In this document: piece after piece, positions 56,283 through 63,763 of the stretch | Layout of the letters: the number at the start of each line of letters is the position of its first letter | How positions within the stretch are numbered: position 1 is the first letter of the stretch | The notes under the pieces: generated by a model | Told to the model about the DNA's origin: nothing | Seen by the model: the letters and a program-made list of their open reading frames with translations, nothing else | The model's database searches: none | Assembly (NCBI GenBank): GCA_947095535.1 | Contig: OX352772.1 | Location: forward strand, 226,999,151-227,063,150 | DNA: 64,000 nucleotides | Source of the DNA: Poecilobothrus nobilitatus | Taxonomy: Eukaryota; Arthropoda; Insecta; Diptera; Dolichopodidae | Direction of reading: 5' to 3' | Made by a program: the position numbers and the translations under genes

Positions 56283-57359
56283 ATGGAAGGTTATGTAGAT
56301 TCTATTGTTGAAAAATACTACAATAAAAATGGTGTTTTATCTTCTGAAGAAAATTGTGAAAACTTAAAAAATTGCCAAGGCGATGTTGAAAAATTGGAAC
56401 AAATTTTGATAAAAACTAAACAATTTAGAAAGAAACAAAAACTTTTGTCAGCAACATCAAAATTGAGATCATTTATTAGCATCAATATAGTAAAAAATAA
56501 TAATATGATCAAAGGAGGTGGCAGCATTGATACTAATAATAGTGCTAATTATATGATTTGGGAAGATTTAAACTATTCAGCATTTAAGTATAGAATACGA
56601 TCAGCTATTATAACAAATATAATACATAAAGATCCAAAAATATTTCTTAAGGAATGTCAAACAATAATGATACCCCAATTGAAAAAAATTTTGCAGGAAT
56701 ATGGGAGTATTCAAATTAATTGCACATTTTGTGGCGAAGTCAAAGTATTTAAAAGTAAAGATGATGATGATGATGAAAATAGAGAGTTCAAACATTTAAA
56801 CACCAAAAATGTGACCATCTATAAGGAGGATGATTTGAATAAAATTATAAGTGAGTCTATTATAGATTCATTATTAAGAAAATTAGAAGAGTTTCAAGAA
56901 AAGGATAGTGGGTGGGCCGTTTCAGCTATTCTCAACCTAGTAATCAATATTAACAATCATTCACCAATAAAAGGTAGCTCCTTCCTATCAACACCATCGG
57001 AAATTTTAAGAAAAAAAGCTTGTGTAAATGTAAGAAATAATGATGATGCCTGTTTCGCTTGGGCTATTGTTTCTGCACAATTCCCTACAGAAATAAATTC
57101 AAATAGGATTTCAAGTTATCCGGACTATACCGATGTATTAGATTTGGATGGTATAGATTTTTCAATGCAAATTAATAAAATTGGAATTTTTGAAGAAAAC
57201 AATAATGTATCAATTAATGTGTTTACTCATACTGAAATGGAACAGAAACAACGGAAAGAAATATTTCCATTAAGACTGCCAAAAGTGGTGCAGAAAGGTA
57301 TAACAATAATTTTAACATCTGGCAAATCTAAAATGGGAAAAGTCCTGAATAAAAAGTGA
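56283..57359 (+). CDS. Stand-alone protein resembling the Polinton PolB N-terminal region
   Basis: The frame is 358 aa from the ATG at 56283, intact, with a strong core promoter. Residues 1-75 are a helical leader. The middle holds a single CTFCGE pair and an Asp run (KDDDDDENREF). Residues 200-260 contain FQEKDSGWAVSAILNLVINI and KKACVNVRNNDDACFAWAIV, which match EKDSGWALIRILHIEININ and KKACVNIQNKDNFCFKWCLV of P1 PolB. It ends IFPLRLPKVVQKGITIIL, the point where PolB continues into the exonuclease, so no exonuclease or polymerase motif is present. It could be a split polymerase subunit, a domesticated DNA-binding factor or a truncated PolB. The intact frame and promoter argue for a gene in its own right. 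Confidence 0.75.
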   Translation: MEGYVDSIVEKYYNKNGVLSSEENCENLKNCQGDVEKLEQILIKTKQFRKKQKLLSATSKLRSFISINIVKNNNMIKGGGSIDTNNSANYMIWEDLNYSAFKYRIRSAIITNIIHKDPKIFLKECQTIMIPQLKKILQEYGSIQINCTFCGEVKVFKSKDDDDDENREFKHLNTKNVTIYKEDDLNKIISESIIDSLLRKLEEFQEKDSGWAVSAILNLVININNHSPIKGSSFLSTPSEILRKKACVNVRNNDDACFAWAIVSAQFPTEINSNRISSYPDYTDVLDLDGIDFSMQINKIGIFEENNNVSINVFTHTEMEQKQRKEIFPLRLPKVVQKGITIILTSGKSKMGKVLNKK

Positions 57360-57539
57360 AGTTTAGGGTATACGGCAACCTTAATTATAAATAAAAATGA
57401 AATGAAATAAATAAAATGCTGATAATAAAATTTAGTATGTTTGTTAATAGCATAGAAAATTAAAATGACGTTAGGGAATTTCATAGTTGGTGTTATCAAT
57501 GAATAGTTTAATTAAAAAACAAGACAAATAAATTTTTTT

Positions 57540-57688
57540 ATTTATTTTTTTTTAGAAAATTTTAATACAGAATAAAGTTTTTTATTACATAGATAACATG
57601 AAAACTTTTCAATGTTTTGAGAATTATTTCTAAATGTTTCAGAAAAGCAATTTGTAGTCAAATGTTTTCTTATATAGTGTTCAACACA
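57540..57688 (-). pseudogene. 3' part of a gene interrupted by the mini-Polinton
   Basis: The frame reads HYIRKHLTTNCFSETFRNNS and KFSCYLCNKKLYSVLKFSKK to a stop near 57540. The Cys pair CYLC and an upstream CKNC pair on the other side of the insertion could form a zinc site. The other part is at 60634-60878. The two halves are in the same frame when the element and one AACACA copy are ignored. Confidence 0.65.
57683..57688. repeat. Left target-site duplication of the mini-Polinton (AACACA)
   Basis: AACACA immediately precedes AGTAGGTATAGG and is repeated exactly at 60634-60639. Confidence 0.9.
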
Positions 57689-58378
57689 AGTAGGTATAGG
57701 GGCACTTTGGCATGGGAAAAAATAAGCCCATATCGCACGACCTAGCATTTAATAAACCATATCGCACGCCCACGCAAATTAACCTATATTTGAATGACCT
57801 TGAGTTTTAGAGAAACCGGAAGTGTTGTGACCTGGATTCTGTTAGAAGTTGGGGTAAAACAAGTTTTTTAGAGCTCTTTGATTGTATATTATAATAGGTC
57901 AACATGAAAATAGTTAGCAAAACTATTATATGTAAATATTAAAGCACGTGTTATTTAATGTTGGTGAACTAGTGAACTAGTTTTAAAGTGTATCTTTAAG
58001 GAATGCGTGTTTTTTTTTTGTGTTGGTTTACTATAGGAAGAAATACAAAATAACAATTAGTATCTTTGTTTTTTTTTCTACTTTAACTATTTAAAGAAGA
58101 TAAAAGAAAAACACTAATGATTATTGTCGGTGTGTCGTGTAAGATATTTTTTGTTTGTAAGAATGTTCAAAAAAACATATGAATGAAAAGAAGACAACCA
58201 GGAAATTAAAGCTGTGGAAGTACTTAACGACTAACATGTTGCTTAAGTGCATTGTATGTTGCATAATCTGTGAAGAATAAAAAAAGAAAAAAATTCAAGT
58301 CAGGTTAATTGCATTTGTCACCTATTTTGAAAACAAGAATATAAAAATAAAACAGATTTATTCTGTGTTCAAGAAAAG
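57689..58378. repeat. Mini-Polinton left terminal inverted repeat
   Basis: It pairs with 59954-60633 with few mismatches. Shared blocks include CACCTATTTTGAAAACAAGA, GGAATGCGTGTTTTTTT and AATTAACCTATATTTGAATG. Confidence 0.9.
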
Positions 58379-58480
58379 ATAAGTATACAAGATAAGATAA
58401 GTATACAAGATAAGATAAGTATACAAGATAAGATAAGTATACAAGATAAGATAAGTATCTGGATATATAAGATAAGTACC
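58375..58480. repeat. 18-base minisatellite at the integrase 3' end
   Basis: About five units of GATAAGATAAGTATACAA. It stands where the integrase chromodomain should be encoded. Confidence 0.85.
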
Positions 58481-59300
58481 TGGGTATTTTACAGGTGTAA
58501 GCTCAACTTGATAAAAACCCCCAGAAATTGGCGTATCAGTAAAGTCCGATAATTGATATGTAACAGGATAAGTATTATTGATTTTATCAATCTTAAATAC
58601 TTCAGTTGACCAATTCGGTTGATAACCTTTTTCGAAATGACCTTTATATTTACTTATTCTTACAAAATTTCCAGTTTTATATATACTTTTTACTTATACT
58701 TTTTTGAAAAATTTTAGGCTCAGTATACACATTCCGCAGTATATTTTTTTCGTTTTTCTTTGTAATTTTTTCAGGAGGAAGTTTTGTTGTGCTATGTTTT
58801 GTTGAATTATATTCTTTTATTAATGATTGTATAATAGGTAACCATTTATAATTCCCGTTCAAACTAAATTTTTTCCACATAGAATTTTTCAATGTACGGT
58901 TAAATCGTTCAACAATTGATGCTTTTAATTCGCTAAATGTGTGATAATGATTGATTGAGTTTTCTTTCATATAATTTTGAAATTGTAAATTAAAAAATTC
59001 CTTGCCTTGATCAGAGTGAATATTTTTTGGTATAACTTTAGCTCTAATAATAATTGTTTTTAAGGCATTTAAAACATTTTCAGCATTTTTTGTTTTCACA
59101 GATTCAGCATAGGCATATTTGGAAAAAGTATCAATGACCGTCAGCATATATTTATAACCATTATTAAATTTTCCATAAGGTATCATTTCGACTAAATCGA
59201 TTTGCCACGTGTCATTTAGACCTTTCTGTTTGAATTTTTTTCTAAGAAATTTACGTCTTGCCTGTCTATGAATTTCAGTCACTATTTGAGCTCTTGACAT
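58480..59300 (-). pseudogene. Mini-Polinton integrase
   Basis: The ATG at 59300 gives MSRAQIVTEIHRQARRKF, then GLNDTWQIDLVEMIPYG (Asp), TVIDTFSKYAYAE, HSDQGKEFFN (Asp) and ASIVERFNRTLKNS (Glu), so the catalytic triad is complete. The frame ends at 58677. After a one-base shift the SH3-like part NFVRISKYKGHFEKGYQPN continues to about 58500 and meets the minisatellite. It is closely similar to the integrases at 27445 and 29953. The core is intact, but the C terminus is broken. Confidence 0.88.
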
Positions 59301-59490
59301 TTTGTTTTAAAAATGTTAAAGGTAATGTTATAATAATTATTATACATAAAATGATAGATCAAAGCATGGTTTAAACTAATCATCTAATTGAGTTTAATTT
59401 GCTTTTATACTTTTCTACATGAGTATATAACTCAACTTTTATTTTCAAATTTAATTCATTTGCAGTCTGACTGCTCAACAACTCGCTGAA

Positions 59491-59787
59491 ATGCTGTCTG
59501 ATTCCACATCATTTCCATTTAAAGAAACTGTAGATGATGTAAATACACAAGGTCAGATACAAGAAAAGGAAATTACGTCCACCATGGACGACGAAGATTT
59601 AGCAGAAACTGAGGAATTTATACCACCGTTCCAGATAGTTGAATTAGAAGACGAAGAAGAAGAAGTGGAAGAAGAAATTGAGGAAGATGAGAAAGCAGTT
59701 CTATTTAATGAAATTTGGGACATAAATAATCAGCAGGGAGATCTTGATTATTTCAATGATTTAATAATCCTAAATAATTTTAATTAA
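59491..59787 (+). CDS. 98-aa acidic protein of the mini-Polinton
   Basis: Intact frame MLSDSTSFPFKETVDDV... with a strongly acidic centre (VELEDEEEEVEEEIEEDEKA) and a WDINNQQGDLDYF end. It is divergent from the integrase across 190 bases that contain TATATAA at 59424 and a TGCAGTCTGA initiator-like site at 59461. The acidic part could mimic DNA or bind chromatin; that is a guess. It occupies the same integrase-adjacent slot as the 109-aa gene at 26802, although the sequences do not align clearly. Confidence 0.65.
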   Translation: MLSDSTSFPFKETVDDVNTQGQIQEKEITSTMDDEDLAETEEFIPPFQIVELEDEEEEVEEEIEEDEKAVLFNEIWDINNQQGDLDYFNDLIILNNFN

Positions 59788-59953
59788 ATAATCTAATGAA
59801 AGGTGTACAGAAAAATATTTGTCTATCTAGAACATATAAATAAAAAATAAAAATTGCGCCTATTACTTAAGCCAAGTATACATCAATAAGAAGTAGACCT
59901 GTAGCAAGTTAGATATTTTTGATTTCTTGTTGTTTTCTTTTTATTCATATTTT

Positions 59954-60633
59954 TTTCTTGAACACAGAATAAATCTGTTTTATTTTTATATTCTTGTTTT
60001 CAAAATAGGTGACAAATGCAATTAACCTGACTTGAATTTTTTTCTTTTTTTATTCTTCACAGATTATGCAACATACAATGCACTTTAGCAACATGTTAGT
60101 CGTTAAGTACTTCCACAGCTTTAATTTCCTGGTTGTCTTCTTTTCATTCATATTTTTTTTTGAACATTCTTACAAACAAAAAATATCTTACACGACACAC
60201 TAACAATAATCATTAGTTTTTTCTTTTATCTTCTTTAAATAGTTAAAGTAGAAAAAAAAAAAAACAAAGATGCTAATTGTTATTTTGTATTTCTTCCTAT
60301 AGTAAACCAACACAAAAAAACACGCATTCCTTAAAGATACACTTTAAAACTAGTTCACCAACATTAAATAACACGTGCTTTAATATTTACATATAATAGT
60401 TTTGCTAACTATTTTCATGTTGACCTATTATAATATACAATCAAAGAGCTCTAAAAGACTTGTTTTACCCCAACTTCTAACAGAATCCAGGTCGCAAAAC
60501 ATCCGGTTCCTCTAAAACTCAAGGTCATTCAAATATAGGTTAATTTGCGTGGGCGTGCGATATGGTTTATTAAAAACTAGGTCGTGAGATATGGGCTTAT
60601 TTTTTCCCATGCCAAAGTGCTCCTATACCTACT
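59954..60633. repeat. Mini-Polinton right terminal inverted repeat
   Basis: It is the partner of 57689-58378 and ends TATACCTACT just before AACACA. Confidence 0.9.
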
Positions 60634-60878
60634 AACACAGTTTTTACACAGTCTACGTGAATAGTCATTGTGATTTGTACCAAGAATCCAATATTTGTAA
60701 ATTATCTTTTCATTATAAAATATCTCTTGTACTTTTCTTTTCAACTTGTTTGTCCTATCTATTGATGATTGTTTCACACGTACAAATCTTCCTAACATTC
60801 CAAAATTTTGGAATTGAATTTCGGTTGTCAAATTCGGACGCGGTGCAGCTTCGGCTTTGGGTTTGTTAGGAATTTTGT
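60634..60878 (-). pseudogene. 5' part of the gene interrupted by the mini-Polinton
   Basis: The minus strand reads KPKAEAAPRPNLTTEIQFQN, FGMLGRFVRVKQSSIDRTNK, KYWILGTNHNDYSRRLCKNC and then the element. No ATG opens this frame. TTATCAG lies at the upstream limit near 60879 and could be a splice acceptor, so this may be a second exon. Family not recognised. Composition is normal coding, and there is no stop in either half before the final one. Confidence 0.6.
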
Positions 60879-60899
60879 CTGATAATTTAAATAATTAAA

Positions 60900-61520
60900 A
60901 CTTAATCTCAGGAAACTGTTTGTTGGTATTTACCGAAGTTATTGATAGCAGGTGCCCGAACAGGCACCCGTACTAAATTGCTAAAAACAAGTACAAAGTT
61001 GTAGGAGACTGAAAAATTTTAAATTTTATTTATTTTGAATTTACATAATAATCAGTTGGAATCGAAACTTTTGGTACTTAAATAATATTATGAAAATTCT
61101 AGACATTATAGACATTATAATATCATATAGTATAGGGAGAGTTTTAAGTATTTGCGATAAGAGAATTATTTTAATTTTTAGTGCGGTTTTGAATAATGAA
61201 AGAAAGAAAATTTGTATTTAGACTTTGAAGTAAAATGAAAATTTTGATAAGGGCGTTTGTTATTAAATTTTTGAATCAAAAGTTTGTAATTTTGTATAAA
61301 GAAAGAAAAAGAAAAAAAAGTGATAAGAAATAATGTTTGCGGTTTTTTTTTGTTGGAAATTTAGAAAAATAATTTCTTATCTGTATTAATAATATATAAT
61401 ATTTAAAAAATACCCAAAAAATTTTAAAGTTGTAAAATAAAAATTTGAAATGACGTCAGGGGATTCCTATTGTTAATTTAAAAAGAAAAAAACAAAATAT
61501 ATTAGTATTACAAAGTTTTT
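60900..61520. other. Interval without a recognised gene
   Basis: AT-rich except for AGGTGCCCGAACAGGCACC at about 60950-60970, a perfect 6-bp stem. It includes the right copy of the CRE/kappaB direct repeat at 61362-61475. Confidence 0.45.
61362..61475 (+). repeat. Direct repeat with CRE and kappaB-like sites, right copy
   Basis: It matches 56036-56155 in the same direction, including TTGTAAAATAAAAAT.TGAAA and TGACGTCAGGGGATTCCT. The two copies bracket the 56.2-61.3 kb gene cluster. Confidence 0.6.
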
Positions 61521-61817
61521 TTATTTATTTTTTAAAGATTTTCGATATTTATAATTATTTTCTTTAAATTTTTTTATGATTTTACCTAATCGTAATAAAG
61601 ATATTTTAAAAAATTTTGTTGAATTGTGTGTAACCAAATCTGTCCATTTATCATCTTGATCTTCTTTGAGTGAATTAAATTGAATTAGTGTTGAATCAGC
61701 ATAATTCCTCAGAAACTTAATATGGTTCTTAATTTCCTTTTTGTATTTCTTTCTAAACTTTATTTTATTTTCTAAATAAAATTTATTAAACATATGAATT
61801 GTTCTTGCGAACTCCAT
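61521..61817 (-). CDS. Unknown 98-aa basic helical protein
   Basis: Intact frame from an ATG at 61817, MEFARTIHMFNKFYLENKIK, Lys-rich throughout (KFRKKYKKEIKNHIKFL, LGKIIKKFKENNYKYRKSL). It is probably all-helical and nucleic-acid-binding in charge; no domain recognised. It is divergent from the LITAF gene, with the hairpin at 61886-61992 between them. Confidence 0.5.
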   Translation of the reverse strand: MEFARTIHMFNKFYLENKIKFRKKYKKEIKNHIKFLRNYADSTLIQFNSLKEDQDDKWTDLVTHNSTKFFKISLLRLGKIIKKFKENNYKYRKSLKNK

Positions 61818-61885
61818 TGTTTGGTTAAAACTAATTAAACAGCTAATTTATCTAAATAAAATATGAAAATAGCAAGTGTTAACTA

Positions 61886-61992
61886 AATCTTCTGTGGGTA
61901 GGAGTGCTAGGGTGCAGATAAAATCTATTAGGTAAGTTTATTAGTATAAGGTTCGATTCCAATTCTATGCTCTTACCCAGAGAAGATTTTTT
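61886..61992 (+). ncRNA. Candidate Pol III hairpin RNA with B box
   Basis: AATCTTCT at 61886 and TGGGTA at 61895-61900 pair with TACCCA at 61974-61979 and AGAAGATT downstream. Weaker GGAG/CTC and TAG/CTA pairs extend the stem inward. The loop contains GGTTCGATTCC at 61950-61960, an exact match to the tRNA B-box consensus, and a run of six T (61987-61992) follows, as in Pol III terminators. A canonical cloverleaf cannot be drawn, because the five-base T stem does not pair, so it is tRNA-like or SINE-like at best. Confidence 0.35.
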
Positions 61993-62029
61993 AATTTTTT
62001 CTAAAGAATTTAGTTAATCAAAGACATTC

Positions 62030-62335
62030 ATGGATTCATCATCGTCATACAACACAAACCAAGGACGTATTGGTTCAACTGTATTTGTACGACAAGCATT
62101 TAAGACATCATTTGGACCTTATCCCCAAGTTGCAATATGTTTCAATTGCGGTGAAAGAAATGTAACGAGAGTTGAATATGAAAATGCTAACAAAACTCAT
62201 ATTGCAGCTCTATTAATGTGTTTGATAGGATTATGGTGTTGTTGTTGTTGTATTCCATATTGTACTGATAACATGAAAAATGTAAATCATTATTGTTTGA
62301 AATGTAACAATTTTTTGGGTGTTTATAATAAATAA
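62030..62335 (+). CDS. LITAF-domain membrane protein
   Basis: Intact 101-aa single-exon frame. The LITAF fold is clear: a first Cys pair CFNCGERNVT at about residues 37-40, a hydrophobic Cys-rich membrane-inserted helix (ALLMCLIGLWCCCCCIPYCTD), and the second half-site HYCLKCNNFLGVY. This family coordinates zinc on the cytosolic face of endosomal and lysosomal membranes and acts in membrane traffic. The protein is short at the N terminus, with a Ser-rich start instead of the long PPxY-bearing region of many members. It may be a host gene, a retrocopy, or cargo of the surrounding element. Confidence 0.88.
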   Translation: MDSSSSYNTNQGRIGSTVFVRQAFKTSFGPYPQVAICFNCGERNVTRVEYENANKTHIAALLMCLIGLWCCCCCIPYCTDNMKNVNHYCLKCNNFLGVYNK

Positions 62336-62483
62336 ATCATTTAAAGAAAAAAATTTTATATCTATGCAATTGTATAAAAAGCTAATCTTAATATTGAAAA
62401 GCATCATAACACGATAAGCTTAGTAAATAACACGATCATAATGATTTGGGCTGATAATATTTTACATGGATATAAATATTGTA

Positions 62484-63699
62484 AAGGGTGTTCAAAATTG
62501 AGGTATCATTTTAATTTTAATAAAAAAAGACTTTTTTTTTGAAATATTAAATATATTTTTATTTTAATTTATTGCAAATAGGTTCCGGTTAATAATAAAA
62601 AAATTATGTCGGCCAAATGGCCCCCTCTACTACTTCGGCAGGCTTCCAATGTTTTACCAAAATTCTGAATCACGTTGTTCAATAAACTGTTCTCAATGGT
62701 TGAAATCTGCTCGATAATGTTGTTTTTAAGCTCTTGAATTGTTGTGGGATTATTGCTGTACACTTTCGATTTCACAAAACCCCACAAAAAAAAATCCATC
62801 GGTGTCAAATCGCACGATCTTGGTGGCCACATCACTCCTCCTCTACGAGAAATAATGCAATCTTCGAACTTTTCCTTCAAAAGGTCCATTGTTTCTCTTG
62901 CTGTGTGGCAAGTGGCACCGTCCTGTTGAAACCACATATTCTCTACGTCCAAATCATCAATTTCCCGCCAAAAAAAGCTTCGGATCATCTCCCTGTAGCG
63001 ATTTCGATGTGGGTGTACTGGTTGCTCTAAGATATAACCCTTGGATTCTCTTGACCCCAAATGCGGCAATTCTGTTTATTGACGTAGCCATTGAGCTGGA
63101 AATGAGCTTCGTCGGTGAAGATTATTTTGTTAAAAAAATTCTCATTTTCTTCTTGTTTTTCGATTGCCCAAGAAACGAATTGCCGACGTAATGCATGGTC
63201 AGTTGGTTTTAATTCTTGCGTCAGCTGGATCTTATAAGCCTTTAAATGGAGATCACTATGCAAAATGTTGAATAATGTGGATGGTTTGATGTTTAATTGC
63301 TGCGAACGATGACGAATGGAAGTTTTTGGATCTTCTTCAACACTTCTGCTCACAGCTGCTACATTCTCGGTTGAACGGCCACTACGTTGATAAATGTTGC
63401 CTCTGCTATCAAGAACAGATCCAGTTTCTAAAAATTTATCAACCATCAGCTTGATGGCACGATTTGTTGGAGCATTTTCTCTACCAAATTTTGTTCGAAA
63501 TTTCCTAATTACATCTTGAAAACTTTCACCATTTTCAAAAAATGTTGTAATAACAAAAACACGTTATTCCTTCGTGTAACGTTCCATATTAACTAACCGG
63601 AATGTATTTAGAATATACCTAAAGAAACCTCGTATAAAAATTCCAGGTAGAAAAAAATGGCGGCAAAATCAAAATGATACCTCAATTCTGAACACCCTT
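62484..63699 (-). mobile_element. Mariner element of the DD41D type
   Basis: It is 1,216 bp with terminal inverted repeats of about 28 bp (AAGGGTGTTCA.AATTGAGG) and is flanked by TA at 62482-62483 and 63700-63701. It contains one broken transposase gene. A 115-base relic of the same family lies at 25009-25126. Confidence 0.92.
62569..63587 (-). pseudogene. DD41D mariner transposase
   Basis: The ATG at 63587 is followed by a TAA at codon 8. The helix-turn-helix part then runs FENGESFQDVIRKFRTKF and RHRSQQLNIKPSTLFNIL. The catalytic domain has IIFTDEAHFQLNGYVNKQN (first Asp), MWFQQDGATCHTAR (second Asp) and CDLTPMDFFLWG (third Asp). I count 41 residues between the last two catalytic Asp residues, which is the spacing of the rosa-type DD41D mariners. 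A frameshift at about 63040-63070 splits the frame. It is inactive, but lightly decayed. Confidence 0.9.
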
Positions 63700-63763
63700 T
63701 ATTTGTGGACAGAAATAGGCTTCAACTAAAATAATTAATTGGAGAATATTTCAAGTTTTTTAG

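Larger units (their letters stand above)
57689..60633. mobile_element. Mini-Polinton: 2,945 bp, integrase and one acidic gene only
   Basis: Terminal inverted repeats of about 685 bp (57689-58378 and 59954-60633) begin AGTAGGTATAGG.GCACTTTGG, and a 6-bp duplication AACACA flanks the element. Only about 1.58 kb lies between the repeats, holding an integrase gene (-) and a divergent 98-aa gene (+). ATPase, capsid, protease and PolB are all absent. AG...CT ends, 6-bp duplication and a Polinton integrase place it in the family. It inserted into an open gene. Confidence 0.92.

Noticed and set aside
61886..61992. True tRNA gene
   Set aside because: The B box is perfect, but the T stem does not pair and no seven-base acceptor lies next to it, so only a hairpin candidate is reported.
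62734..63191. Plus-strand frames of 61-100 codons in the mariner
   Set aside because: They are shadows of the minus-strand transposase.
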